This document shows, piece by piece, positions 1-8,550 of a stretch of 64,000 bases of DNA. Origin of the DNA: Opitutales bacterium. GTDB taxonomy: Bacteria; Verrucomicrobiota; Verrucomicrobiia; Opitutales; JABSRG01. The stretch is taken from positions 1 to 64,000 of the forward strand of contig JANQKZ010000036.1 of NCBI GenBank assembly GCA_028280845.1. Reading direction: 5' to 3'. The translations under genes and the position numbers were made by a program. Under the pieces are notes generated by a model that ran no database searches, was not told the DNA's origin, and saw only the letters and a list, made by a program, of their open reading frames with translations. How positions within the stretch are numbered: position 1 is the first letter of the stretch; every line of letters starts with the position of its first letter.

Positions 1-243
1 CATGAGCCGAAGACCAAGAGTACCCAGAGCACCCGCATGAGGCAGTTGGGCCAACCCGGAAATGAGATTAAAGAAGATCAGGGGAATAGCGGTGCACAAC
101 AACACTCGAATAAACACATCGCCCAGAACTCCATAAATGTCAGCCCACTGAGGCAGAACGGCCCCTACGGCCGCCCCCAGGGCCATGCCAATCAAAACCC
201 AAATTCCCAAATTCCACTTCCAGGCTTTGGCCAGGGCATTCAT
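1..243 (-). CDS. Dicarboxylate/amino acid:cation symporter (DAACS family), N-terminal fragment
   Basis: This frame is absent from the ORF track because it runs off the left edge. Translation from the ATG at 243 gives 81 open residues. They include a glycine-rich first membrane helix (LIGMALGAAVGAVL) and the segment GDVFIRVLLCTAIPLIFF, which matches the family pattern of a conserved LGxLFxxLLxxxxxPLVF region in GltP/DctA-type symporters. These carriers import aspartate, glutamate or C4-dicarboxylates with Na+ or H+. The start overlaps the aminotransferase stop as ATGA, so it is very likely translationally coupled as the last visible gene of the isoaspartyl operon. In that setting aspartate is the natural cargo, which is inference. 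The C-terminal substrate-binding part lies outside the window. Confidence 0.8.
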   Translation of the reverse strand, partial: MNALAKAWKWNLGIWVLIGMALGAAVGAVLPQWADIYGVLGDVFIRVLLCTAIPLIFFNLISGLAQLPHAGALGTLGLRLM

Positions 244-1424
244 AGGGGAGCCGGGGCGGTCTGGAATACTGATTCGAGGAGCTCGAGTCCCGCTTCCAAC
301 ACAGTATCTTCTTTGACGCAGGTCATCCTCAAAAATTGGTCCCCCTGCGGACCGAAGGCTGCGCCCGGGACGAGTACCACTCCACTTGTCTCGAGGATAT
401 GGTGTGCCCAGGACAGTGAGTTCCCGGGCAGTTTTGAGATATCAATCCAGGCATAGAACCCCCCCTCGGGCATGGGGCAACGGATTCCCGGAATCGCGTC
501 GAGACGGACGGTGGCCTGGTGGCAGCAGGTTTCCCAGGAGTTCCACAGGGCGGATAACTCGGGTGAGACCGGAGAAGCAAAAATATGGGCAGCAGCCGAT
601 TGGCAGATGGAGTTGGCCGAAGTGATCATATGTTGTTGTACCTTCGTCATCGCCTCGATTAGTGGAGCCGGGCCGGAGGCGAAACCGATACGCCATCCTC
701 CCATGGCATAGGCTTTGGTCGTTCCCATCAGGGTGATGGTGTGCTCACGGGCTTTCGGCCTGGCGGCGAGCGAACGATGAACCCGGCCATCCCAGGTGAG
801 CCGTTCGTAAATTTCATCGGTGATAACGGTCAGGTTGTGCTTTTCGGCCAGGGATTCCAAGATTTCCAGTTCGGCTTCGGTATGTACCCTGCCGCAGGGA
901 TTATGTGGAGAGCAGAAGATAAGAGCTCGGGTCTGATTAGAAACGGCTTTTTCGAGCTCGGCGGGGTCCCAAAAATAGTTGTTCTCCGGGCGAAGCGGAA
1001 CCGGTACGGGGATGCCTCCCGCTAATTGAATAGCGGGTAAGTAGGAGACAAAACCAGGATCTTCCACAATCACCTCGTCTCCTGGATCGATTCCGGCCAA
1101 TAAACTGCATACCAGGCCTTGTTTGTTGCCCATCGTGGCGATAATCTCCGTGCCTGGATCGGCCTCGATCCCGTTTTCCCGCTTCAGTTTGACCGCACAA
1201 GCATTCAGGTAAGCCAACTTTCCGCGGGCTGGAGTCTGATGTGTATCCCCTGACTCCATGGCATTTTCCGCAGCCCTGCATATATACCGCGGAGTGGGGT
1301 CGGAGGCCCGGCCGGCGGAAAAATCCAAGATCGTGTGTCCCTGCCGTTTGAGGGTGTCAGCGAGGTCGGCCAGCCGAACCGTTTCGGACTCGACCATGGT
1401 GCCCAATCGTTGCGAAACGCGCAT
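240..1424 (-). CDS. PLP-dependent aminotransferase, class I/II (aspartate aminotransferase-like)
   Basis: The 394-residue protein has full fold-type I length. Visible landmarks are NPCGR at about residues 175-179, DEIYE at about 203-207 (the Asp that holds the pyridine nitrogen), the Schiff-base lysine in TTKAYAM at about 237, and GGWRIG with the substrate-carboxylate arginine at about 245. It probably moves the amino group of aspartate or a related amino acid to 2-oxoglutarate in the cytoplasm; exact specificity cannot be read from the sequence. The start overlaps the asparaginase stop (ATGA) and its own stop overlaps the symporter start (ATGA), so three proteins are made from one coupled message. 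The context favours aspartate released by the peptidase. No signal peptide is seen. Confidence 0.88.
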   Translation of the reverse strand: MRVSQRLGTMVESETVRLADLADTLKRQGHTILDFSAGRASDPTPRYICRAAENAMESGDTHQTPARGKLAYLNACAVKLKRENGIEADPGTEIIATMGNKQGLVCSLLAGIDPGDEVIVEDPGFVSYLPAIQLAGGIPVPVPLRPENNYFWDPAELEKAVSNQTRALIFCSPHNPCGRVHTEAELEILESLAEKHNLTVITDEIYERLTWDGRVHRSLAARPKAREHTITLMGTTKAYAMGGWRIGFASGPAPLIEAMTKVQQHMITSANSICQSAAAHIFASPVSPELSALWNSWETCCHQATVRLDAIPGIRCPMPEGGFYAWIDISKLPGNSLSWAHHILETSGVVLVPGAAFGPQGDQFLRMTCVKEDTVLEAGLELLESVFQTAPAPL

Positions 1425-2461
1425 CAGGGTAACTTTTCCTCTTCCTGGTAAATAAAGACATGGGGTTGGCCATCCGCCTTGATAAAGCCACGGTACATGC
1501 CGTCTCCCGAAAATGACATGGCTATATTGGCCTTGGCGTCGAGTCCTATGGCACCCCCACCCCCACCCTGGTCGACAAGCCGCCCCTTGATCACCTCGTC
1601 GAAGGCGTCCTGGATGGATAACCCTTTTGTTTCCATGAGCATGGATGCGGTTTTGGCTGAGGCGATCACGATATGGACCTCTCCCAGCCCCGTGGTGGAG
1701 ATACCGCAGGTCTTGTTGTCCGCGTAGGTGGCGGCTCCGATCAAGGGGGAATCGCCCACCCGGCCCGGCATTTTCATAGTTCGGCCTCCGGTCGATGTGC
1801 CGGCGGCTATATTTCCATGGCGATCCAGGGCCACGGCCCCGACGGTTCCATAAAGGGATTTATCGGGAAGTCTGGTATTCGGGTCGAGGGAGCCGAGGAG
1901 ACGGCCCCCGTATTCGATGTTTTTTCGAATCCGTTCCTGCAGGCTATTCCAGCGGTATTCGGTCCAGAAATATTCAGAGGGGACCAGCTCCAATCCCTTG
2001 CGGATCGCTATTTCAAGGGCTCCGTGACCGGTCATCAGGACGTGGGGGGTATCTTCCATGACGCTGCGCGCAGCCAGGATCGGGTTTTTCACGTACTGCA
2101 AGGCGCAAACTCCACCGGCTTCAAGGTCTTCCCCTCGCATGATGGAAGCATCCAGTTCATTGGTCCCCGCCTTGGTGAAGGCAGCACCTTTGCCCGCATT
2201 AAAAAGCGGATTATCCTCCAATACGACGATGGCCGCGGTAACCGCATCCACACTGGATTTACCTGCCTCAAGTTCGGCGTGGCCAGCTTCCAGGGCGGTT
2301 CGGAGAGCAAGGGTGTACTGTTCCCGCAAATCGGGAGTCATTTTGTCGACATCCCGGACCCCGGAACCGCCGTGAATAACAAGGGCAAATTCAGCGGCTG
2401 TCAGGGCGAAGGTAGACAACAGCATAAAGAGGGTGGAGAGGAAAAGATGAAAGGATTTCAT
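1424..2461 (-). CDS. Secreted isoaspartyl peptidase/L-asparaginase (plant-type, T2 Ntn-hydrolase)
   Basis: The 345-residue protein has an N-terminal signal peptide with likely cleavage near residue 23. It then shows VIHGGSG at about 28 and the autocleavage/nucleophile site YGTVGAVALD with Thr206. The downstream STGG and GDSPLIGAATYADN stretches are typical of IaaA-type enzymes rather than glycosylasparaginases, which carry HDTIGM. The family self-cleaves into two subunits and hydrolyses beta-aspartyl dipeptides and asparagine. Export suggests it works in the periplasm, with the product taken up by the neighbouring symporter. ATGA overlaps link it to the TPR gene upstream and the aminotransferase downstream. 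Function in aged-protein or cyanophycin-type beta-aspartyl peptide use is inference. Confidence 0.9.
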   Translation of the reverse strand: MKSFHLFLSTLFMLLSTFALTAAEFALVIHGGSGVRDVDKMTPDLREQYTLALRTALEAGHAELEAGKSSVDAVTAAIVVLEDNPLFNAGKGAAFTKAGTNELDASIMRGEDLEAGGVCALQYVKNPILAARSVMEDTPHVLMTGHGALEIAIRKGLELVPSEYFWTEYRWNSLQERIRKNIEYGGRLLGSLDPNTRLPDKSLYGTVGAVALDRHGNIAAGTSTGGRTMKMPGRVGDSPLIGAATYADNKTCGISTTGLGEVHIVIASAKTASMLMETKGLSIQDAFDEVIKGRLVDQGGGGGAIGLDAKANIAMSFSGDGMYRGFIKADGQPHVFIYQEEEKLP

Positions 2462-3486
2462 GAGTCTTCAGGTTGTTGGGATAAGAAGAATTCAGCTTGC
2501 CCGGCAATCGCAGCAAAGCTCTGGTGGCGAGCACTGGCCTGCAAAAACAGGGCTTCGATTTCAGGGCCCTTCCGAGGAAGGTCTTCCAGCAGTGGATCTT
2601 CTTTCCAGTAAGTGAAAGGAAAAAAACCACGATCCAGGGAAAGGCGCAGCATGTCGAGAGCCCGCTTCGGTTGGCCGGCAAGGGTGTATAGATGGACGAG
2701 ACGGTAGGTTCGCTCTCCGTCGGTGAACCCATGGTTTTGCATGGTTTCGAGGAGATCGAGCAAGTCCTCGGGAGCTCCACCGAAAGCGGAGCGGTAGGCG
2801 AGAGCAAAACGCGACCAGACGGTGTCAGGCCGCATGGCCCAGGCCGCCTCCCAGTAAGGCAGGGCTGATTCAGGCCCCTCGAGATAGGCCGCCACCAGCC
2901 CGGAGTAAAAGAGGTGCTTTTCCGTGAGTGGGGCCGCTTCTTCTCGAATCGCTTCGTACATCAGCAAATCGGACTGCCGGGCTCCCTCGTAACGCCCCGC
3001 GTAAATCCGATTTTTAGTGATCTGGGACCAAGCCCTGGAAGGAGGGTAAACGGTGGATTCCTGCAAAATCAGCCAGAAGTAAAGCTTTTCGGACGCGGTG
3101 AACCAGCCTGTATACCTCAGGCTGTAGGCCAGCCCAGCTACGGCCCGGTGGTCCGGCGAAGGTCCCTCGAGCAAACTGAGAAACCCCGCAGCGGCTTGTT
3201 CCGGATGCCCGGTTTTGGCGTCGACCAGAGCGAGATGGTAAATCGCCTTAGAATCATCCGGGGCCCGGTCCAGGCGCTCTTGGAGCAGCTTTCGGGCTTT
3301 CGCATAAGCGCCGGAGCGGCTCCCCGCAGTGCTGGCTACCTGCATCCAATGCTCGACCATTTGCAACCATTCGGGATGCAGCTCCCGGAGGCCTTCCTCC
3401 CGGGCGGGAAGAAGGCCCACCAGGGACGAGCACAAACCGATGAAAGCAAGGCTGCCTAGTTTCAAGGTATCAGGACCGCTTCTCAT
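2458..3486 (-). CDS. Exported TPR-repeat protein
   Basis: The ORF track starts at a TTG at 3513. The ATG at 3486 is preferred because it places a signal-peptide-like stretch (LGSLAFIGLCSSLVGLLPA) at the N-terminus, giving 342 residues. The body is a series of helical pairs with Tyr/Ala/Leu-rich TPR-like spacing, for example around YHLALVDAKTGHPEQAAAGF and the later HLYTLAGQPKRALDML. It contains no catalytic motif. It lies 27 bp after the TonB receptor stop and its stop overlaps the asparaginase start, so it is an operon member. A role as a periplasmic scaffold or in peptide binding alongside the receptor is a guess. Confidence 0.75.
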   Translation of the reverse strand: MRSGPDTLKLGSLAFIGLCSSLVGLLPAREEGLRELHPEWLQMVEHWMQVASTAGSRSGAYAKARKLLQERLDRAPDDSKAIYHLALVDAKTGHPEQAAAGFLSLLEGPSPDHRAVAGLAYSLRYTGWFTASEKLYFWLILQESTVYPPSRAWSQITKNRIYAGRYEGARQSDLLMYEAIREEAAPLTEKHLFYSGLVAAYLEGPESALPYWEAAWAMRPDTVWSRFALAYRSAFGGAPEDLLDLLETMQNHGFTDGERTYRLVHLYTLAGQPKRALDMLRLSLDRGFFPFTYWKEDPLLEDLPRKGPEIEALFLQASARHQSFAAIAGQAEFFLSQQPEDS

Positions 3487-3513
3487 CTCTGGAAATTCGA
3501 CCGCACCTGACAA

Positions 3514-6500
3514 TTAGAAATCATACCGGATCTCCCCATAGTAGAATCGACCACGATTGCTGTGGACATTAGACTCGTAGCCGTAGGATTCATCCGGGTT
3601 CAGGGGCGGATCTTCATTGAACAGGTTGCGCACCCCCAGCGATATCCGGGAACCTTCCAAAAAGCCATCCATGAAGCGGTAGGCCCCGGAGAGATTTACC
3701 CCTTTCCAAGGGCTCACCCGCCAGAGCTGGGCTTCCCCGGAAGGATCCAGATCGGGGTCCGAGACCACATCATCCTCGATCAGCCCGCTGATATAACGGT
3801 AGCTGACCGCACCACGCCACTGCTCATTTCGCCATCTCAAGCCCAGTTGCCCGCGGAAACGGGGTAGAGCCCGGTCAGCGTCGCCCAGCAGGTCGTCGTT
3901 AACTGGACCTCCTTCTTCGTCCTGTTCCTTGTAGGTGGACATGTAGGTGGCGTTGCCATCCAGGGTGAAATTCCCCAGGGCATTTTCAGGAAAGGCATAT
4001 TCAAAGCCAAAGTCCCAGCCACTGATTTCGCGGAAGGCCCGGTTCTGGAAGCGGTTGAAAACCAGATCGATTTCTCCCACGGCATAGACATTGGCGAGGC
4101 GGGCGTTGTCGATTTCCGACTGAAGCAGGGGACGGCGACGGACAAAATCAGCGATTTGCGGGCTGTCCCCTGGTTGAACACTGGGATCGAAGGCCAACTG
4201 ATTGCCCAGCTCTGCCTCCTGTTCGAGAACGGTGGAAGTATCATCGATCCGGATAATGTTCTTAATTTCGATATGGAAAAAGTCTGCGCTCAGGGTAAGT
4301 CCATCGAGGCCGGGAACCCGCCAGGCCAGGCCAGCGGTCAAGGTCGTGGACTCTTCGGGTTCGAGATCTTCGTTGCCACCGCGCAATTCGGAAACCGGGT
4401 CGGTGCCATCAGTCGCGGGGGTCCGGGCCGCATCATCAATGTCGGTAACCACGTTGCCCTCCTCATCAACGGGTTCACCCTGGTCATTGCGGAGCACATC
4501 CCAGGGAAAGCGATACTCATCCTCAATGCCGGTATTACTCCGTTGGATAGGTTCCGTCAGGAGAGAGAGATTGGGCGCAGTGAAGCCTTCGGCATAACTT
4601 CCGCGAATGAGCAAATCGGCGTAGGGATACCAAGCAATAGCGATCTTGGGCTTGGTTACGTTTCCAAAGTCATTGTAATCCTCAAAGCGGCCGGCAAGCT
4701 GGACATCCAGGCGGTAGAAAAGCGGCAGGCGGTTGGCTTCCCCGAACAGGGGGAGAATTGTTTCCGCATAGACGCCCCATACCGTGCGGTCGGACGCAGT
4801 ATCCGGCGTGGGGGAGACGCCTATGACATCGGAGGCGCCATTTACCGTGTCGTCGAACCGAATAGTTCCGTCGATCCGCGGATCACGATCATCCTCGTAA
4901 GTTTCCTCGCGAGCCTCCAGGCCGAAAGCAATCCCGCTGGGATTCCCCAACAGGCTGAAGAGGTTGGGGTTGTTGACCCGGATATCCCCAGATAACAAGG
5001 TGGTCTTCCCTACCCGTTCGACGACGATGGCGGCATCTTCGAAGTTGGCCGGGTCATTTGCTCCGCCCCCGGCGAAAACATTGAGAGCAGTCGGATCCTG
5101 GCGGGAAGCCGCCTCGACAAACCCGGTTTTCGACAAACGTCCGGTCTCACTGTCAGTGGCCTCGTTGCGGTTGTAGCGAACGGCACTTTCCCAGTACCAA
5201 TCTTCCATGAAATTGCCTCGCAGGCCGAGAGTCCCGACAAAGGAATCGTTTTCTATTGTCACCAGGCGTTGGCCAAAGTCTTCGGATCTCCAATTGCGCA
5301 ACAACAAGTCGATCCCTGCATCGGGGAGGGGCACATCATCAACCGTCACCCCTGTCAACCGGTTGGGGTAGGGATCCCCACCGGGAAGCGTAGCTTGTCC
5401 CACCGGGCTGTAATAGTTTTCCGCGGGAATGAAAATTGCCGCGGAGCTGCTGATATTCGAAGGCGCTCGCTCCATGTAGGTTTCGGAATAATAATAACCG
5501 GCCTCCCCGAACAGGGTGATCTGATTATTCAATTCATGGGTGAAATTAGCGAACAGGTTCAAGCGTTCGGCTTCGGAAGTCAGAGTGCGAAGCGGTACCG
5601 TATCGTAGCGCTCGCTCCGTGGGAGGGATCCGTCATCCAGTCCAAAGCCGTTCGGCATAATTGCCCGGGTCCCGCTGGAACCGGGAGGTTCCACGTGAAA
5701 TTGCCCACTGCTGTTGGAAAGGGTGTCCCCATCAATTCTAAGCCGGGCGCCATCCCCGGTTCCCAGGTTGGAGTATATGCTGCTTGAGGAAACATTCTGA
5801 ATGGAGGTGTCTCCCTGAAACCATTCCGGGACGAGCGGCCTTTTATCTCCAAAGGCAGCATAAGAACGATCTCCCGTGCGGATGATCCCACGCGAAAAAT
5901 AACTCCCAAACAGGCCCAGGTACGTTTTGTTGTCATTGAAGGAAAATCCTCCGTTATAGCTCAAAAGGTATTCTTCATTGGATCCCTGCTCTGTCACACC
6001 GTAACGAAAACGGATCGATTGCCCTAAATCGTCCGTGGTCAGGATGCTGTTGACCACCCCCGCCGAGGCATCCGTCCCGTAAAGCGCTGAGGCCCCATCC
6101 CGCAATATGTCGATGCGGTCAATCAGCCCGGCAGGAAGCACATTGGCATTAACCAGGACCGAAGGGGTCGAGTCCAGCGTCTGGTTCAAGGGGTGAGGAG
6201 CCAGGCGCCGCCCATTCATGAGCACTAGAGTGTAAGCGGACCCAAGACTCCGCAAGTTTACTGAAGTAACATCACCCCGGGCATCGTTCGGACCATCCTC
6301 CGATTCATTGAATTCCGCTGCCCCGGTGATAGACAGTTCGGACAAGATTTCTCCTGAGGTGGAAAAGCCATCTTCTTCGATGAATTCCGACGAGATCTGG
6401 GTTAGCGGCTGAGTGGTTTCGGTATCAAATTTGGATATATATGAACCCGTTACCTGAAACGCTTTCAGTTCCTCTAAGTCTTCTTCGGAGCCAGGCTCGG

Positions 6501-6585
6501 TCTGGCTGAGGACGGGCGTCATACCCAATGCAATCAATAAGATTAGCAATCCCGGATTTTTTTGCTCTCTATAGCGTTGTTTCAT
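3514..6585 (-). CDS. TonB-dependent outer-membrane receptor
   Basis: This 1023-residue protein has a signal peptide (LLILLIALGMTPVLS). Next comes a TonB-box-like acidic segment with FQVTGS at about residue 43, a plug domain with MNGRRLAPHP and YGTDASAGVVNSIL, and a long beta-barrel rich in aromatic/polar alternation. It ends in EIRYDF with the terminal Phe expected for outer-membrane assembly. Such receptors take up oligomers energised by TonB/ExbBD. It is the first gene of the operon that encodes an isoaspartyl peptidase, an aminotransferase and a DAACS symporter, so a peptide cargo is more likely than a glycan here (inference). It is transcribed away from the GntR gene across a region with two operator-like palindromes. 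Confidence 0.93.
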   Translation of the reverse strand: MKQRYREQKNPGLLILLIALGMTPVLSQTEPGSEEDLEELKAFQVTGSYISKFDTETTQPLTQISSEFIEEDGFSTSGEILSELSITGAAEFNESEDGPNDARGDVTSVNLRSLGSAYTLVLMNGRRLAPHPLNQTLDSTPSVLVNANVLPAGLIDRIDILRDGASALYGTDASAGVVNSILTTDDLGQSIRFRYGVTEQGSNEEYLLSYNGGFSFNDNKTYLGLFGSYFSRGIIRTGDRSYAAFGDKRPLVPEWFQGDTSIQNVSSSSIYSNLGTGDGARLRIDGDTLSNSSGQFHVEPPGSSGTRAIMPNGFGLDDGSLPRSERYDTVPLRTLTSEAERLNLFANFTHELNNQITLFGEAGYYYSETYMERAPSNISSSAAIFIPAENYYSPVGQATLPGGDPYPNRLTGVTVDDVPLPDAGIDLLLRNWRSEDFGQRLVTIENDSFVGTLGLRGNFMEDWYWESAVRYNRNEATDSETGRLSKTGFVEAASRQDPTALNVFAGGGANDPANFEDAAIVVERVGKTTLLSGDIRVNNPNLFSLLGNPSGIAFGLEAREETYEDDRDPRIDGTIRFDDTVNGASDVIGVSPTPDTASDRTVWGVYAETILPLFGEANRLPLFYRLDVQLAGRFEDYNDFGNVTKPKIAIAWYPYADLLIRGSYAEGFTAPNLSLLTEPIQRSNTGIEDEYRFPWDVLRNDQGEPVDEEGNVVTDIDDAARTPATDGTDPVSELRGGNEDLEPEESTTLTAGLAWRVPGLDGLTLSADFFHIEIKNIIRIDDTSTVLEQEAELGNQLAFDPSVQPGDSPQIADFVRRRPLLQSEIDNARLANVYAVGEIDLVFNRFQNRAFREISGWDFGFEYAFPENALGNFTLDGNATYMSTYKEQDEEGGPVNDDLLGDADRALPRFRGQLGLRWRNEQWRGAVSYRYISGLIEDDVVSDPDLDPSGEAQLWRVSPWKGVNLSGAYRFMDGFLEGSRISLGVRNLFNEDPPLNPDESYGYESNVHSNRGRFYYGEIRYDF

Positions 6586-6641
6586 AGCGTTCCTTTTATT
6601 CTTCCATCTTATTTGTCGGCTTGAATTGTGCTCAGCCTCGA

Positions 6642-6657
6642 CTGGAGCATTCTCCAG
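6642..6657. other. Short hairpin in the TonB-operon leader
   Basis: CTGGAG-CATT-CTCCAG forms a 6-bp stem with a 4-base loop, 57-72 bp upstream of the TonB receptor start. It lies between the palindromic operators and the gene, so it would be in the 5' UTR. Role unknown. Confidence 0.35.
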
Positions 6658-6680
6658 GCCAGAATCAATTATGAAGCTGT

Positions 6681-6725
6681 TTTTGTATACAAAATAGGGT
6701 ATAAGATGATTAAATTGTATACAAT
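6681..6725. promoter_or_regulatory. Two TTGTATACAA palindromes, probable GntR/FCD operator
   Basis: Two perfect inverted repeats lie between the divergent TonB receptor and GntR genes: TTTTGTATACAAAA at 6681-6694 and ATTGTATACAAT at 6714-6725. Their centres are 32 bp apart, about three helical turns, which suits two dimers on the same face. FadR-subfamily regulators usually bind short palindromes of this kind with a TNGT...ACNA-like core. The most likely binder is the adjacent regulator, which could control both directions. Confidence 0.7.
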
Positions 6726-6770
6726 AATATTGTTTAATAACAGAGATGACATAAGAGAATGGAATAATAA

Positions 6771-7493
6771 ATGCCTTTTCCTGATGAGGAATTGATGCAT
6801 AGATGGAGCATGGCTTTATCAGAGTTGTTTCCAGCCAGAGACGAGCAAGGATTGACCCAACAAGTCTATCTGCAGGTTAAACGGGCGATTATTACCTGTG
6901 AGATCAAGCCCGGGGACCGACTGGTGGAGGCCCGTTGGACAGAGCGCCTGAAGGTGTCGCGGACCCCCTTGCGGGAGGCGTTGAACCGGCTGGCCCTGGA
7001 AGACTTAGTCGTATGGAGGTGGAATGCCGGCTACCAGGTGGCTCCTTTGAGCATCAAGACCTTTCGGCATCTCTGTGAGGTCAGGCGTTTACTGGAACCG
7101 CAGTGTGCCCGGCTGGCGGCGCGTCATGCCAGCGAAGTGGAATGCGAGAAAATCGAGCGCGGGGCCTATCTCCACCTGGATCGGCGGGATATAGGCGAGT
7201 ATACCGCGTATTGTGAAGCAAATTATGCCTTTCATTCTCTCATCGCGATCGCCTCGGGAAACCCGGTACTGGCCCAGGCGGTGGAGCGGGCGCTAAATCG
7301 TCACCAGCAGCCCTCCTATCTGGGCCTGGGAAGGAAACCCAACGTTCAGGAAGGGGCGGAAGAGCACGCGGCCCTTGCCCGGGCTATCACTTCCGGGCGT
7401 GCGAGTAAGGCGGAGGCTCTCATGCGTGAACATGTGGGAAAAGGGGAAGAGCGGATCATCCGTGCCCTGAGGGCGGAGGGATACCAGGACTAA
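6771..7493 (+). CDS. GntR-family transcriptional regulator, FadR/FCD subfamily
   Basis: The 240-residue protein has an N-terminal winged helix (QVYLQVKRAIITCEIKPGDR, then the helix-turn-helix VSRTPLREALNRL). An all-helical FCD domain follows, with the FH of NYAFHSL and the C-terminal EEHAAL/MREHV histidines that often ligate a metal or an organic acid. FCD regulators usually sense carboxylates such as amino acids or sugar acids. It is divergent from the isoaspartyl operon and 63 bp upstream of the D-amino-acid-oxidase-like gene, so it probably controls both. An internal ATG at 6795, preceded by GAGGA, is an alternative start that removes eight residues and leaves the DNA-binding domain intact. 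Confidence 0.9.
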   Translation: MPFPDEELMHRWSMALSELFPARDEQGLTQQVYLQVKRAIITCEIKPGDRLVEARWTERLKVSRTPLREALNRLALEDLVVWRWNAGYQVAPLSIKTFRHLCEVRRLLEPQCARLAARHASEVECEKIERGAYLHLDRRDIGEYTAYCEANYAFHSLIAIASGNPVLAQAVERALNRHQQPSYLGLGRKPNVQEGAEEHAALARAITSGRASKAEALMREHVGKGEERIIRALRAEGYQD

Positions 7494-7507
7494 AGAGGAA
7501 CGATTCG

Positions 7508-7540
7508 ATGGGTGCTCTGCCTGTGCCGAATTGTTACTGA
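7508..7540 (+). other. Ten-codon upstream ORF before the oxidase
   Basis: An ATG at 7508 preceded by AAAGAGGAA opens a reading frame MGALPVPNCY that stops at 7540, 16 bp before the oxidase start. The Shine-Dalgarno-like sequence here is better than the one in front of the oxidase itself. It could be a leader peptide coupling translation, or chance. Confidence 0.3.
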
Positions 7541-7556
7541 GAGAAATCTGCTTTTT

Positions 7557-8522
7557 ATGATATCTCCGAAGAAAATCGCTGTTGTCGGTCAGGGGGTAAT
7601 CGGTCTGACTTGTGCCTCCCGGCTTCTGGATCGAGGCTATTCGGTGGATATTTTTTCTCGAGAGGAACTGCAGGAGACAACTTCCCTGGCCGCCGGCGCT
7701 TATTGGTGGCCTCACAAAGTCTATCCCAAAGAACGTGTTTCCGCATGGTCGAAGGAAACATACGACGAATACGTTAAGCTGCGTTCGATACCCGAAAGCG
7801 GCATCTATTTTGAAAAGCATTATCGATTTTGTCTCGATATGGACGACAGCGCTTACGCGCTTCAACTCGTCGATAAATGGGAAGAAATTGACGGGGCGCG
7901 CTACGGGTTTCCCTGTGAGCAGGCGTTTCGGGTCGTGCTCCCGGTCATTGATGTGCCTACCTTCATGCCTTATTTGAAATCGATGCTTCAATCCCGTGGC
8001 GCGAGTTTCCATATCCGACACCTTGAATCGCCGGCTCAACTTTTCCCTGAATTTGACTTAGCCGTCAATTGCAGCGGAGTTTGGGCTCACTACTTTGTTG
8101 GAGATAAAGACGTGTTCCCGATTCGGGGGCAAACCGTCCGCATTTCATTGCCCGGCGGTCTCAAACAGTCGACCAGACTTTATCAAAAAGACGACCGGTT
8201 TACCCTGGTTTTACCTCGCTCCCATGATGCCATACTCGGCGGAACAGCCCAGGACGGGAACTGGGATCGCCACCCGAGTGCCGGGGATACAGAAAAAATA
8301 TTTCTACAGTGTGCCGAAATTGTCCCGGAAATCGTTGAAAGCGAGATTCTTGGCAGTTCCGTTGGACTTCGGCCAGGACGAAAAGCAGTGAGACTCGAGC
8401 TCGAGCTCATTGCCCCGGACCAACCCGTCATTCACAACTATGGCCATGGCGGCGGTGGATACACCGTGGCTTGGGGCTGCGCCAATGAAGTCGCCAAAAT
8501 AACCGCAGAATATTTCAGCTAG
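7557..8522 (+). CDS. FAD-dependent D-amino acid oxidase/D-aspartate oxidase-like enzyme
   Basis: The ORF track extends to a GTG at 7512. The ATG at 7557 is chosen because the Rossmann strand and VGQGVIG dinucleotide motif follow within ten residues, giving 321 residues. The C-terminal half carries VGLRPGRKAVRLE and HNYGHGGGGYTVAWG, the DAO-family active-site arginine and flavin-binding signature shared by D-amino acid and D-aspartate oxidases. These enzymes oxidise D-amino acids to 2-oxo acids, ammonia and H2O2. No signal peptide is present, so it is cytoplasmic. It follows the GntR gene and faces an aspartate-handling operon, so D-aspartate is the favoured but unproven substrate. Glycine oxidase-like activity is an alternative. 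Confidence 0.85.
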   Translation: MISPKKIAVVGQGVIGLTCASRLLDRGYSVDIFSREELQETTSLAAGAYWWPHKVYPKERVSAWSKETYDEYVKLRSIPESGIYFEKHYRFCLDMDDSAYALQLVDKWEEIDGARYGFPCEQAFRVVLPVIDVPTFMPYLKSMLQSRGASFHIRHLESPAQLFPEFDLAVNCSGVWAHYFVGDKDVFPIRGQTVRISLPGGLKQSTRLYQKDDRFTLVLPRSHDAILGGTAQDGNWDRHPSAGDTEKIFLQCAEIVPEIVESEILGSSVGLRPGRKAVRLELELIAPDQPVIHNYGHGGGGYTVAWGCANEVAKITAEYFS

Positions 8523-8550
8523 AAAGAGGACATGGGAGGACACCTCAAAA

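Noticed and set aside
1424-2461. Glycosylasparaginase identity for the Ntn-hydrolase
   Set aside because: The nucleophile region reads GTVGAVALD, not the HDTIGM form of glycosylasparaginases.
1673-2611. Plus-strand ORF of 312 aa
   Set aside because: It is the antisense shadow of the isoaspartyl peptidase gene, which has catalytic motifs, a signal peptide and coupled neighbours; the ORF itself has none.
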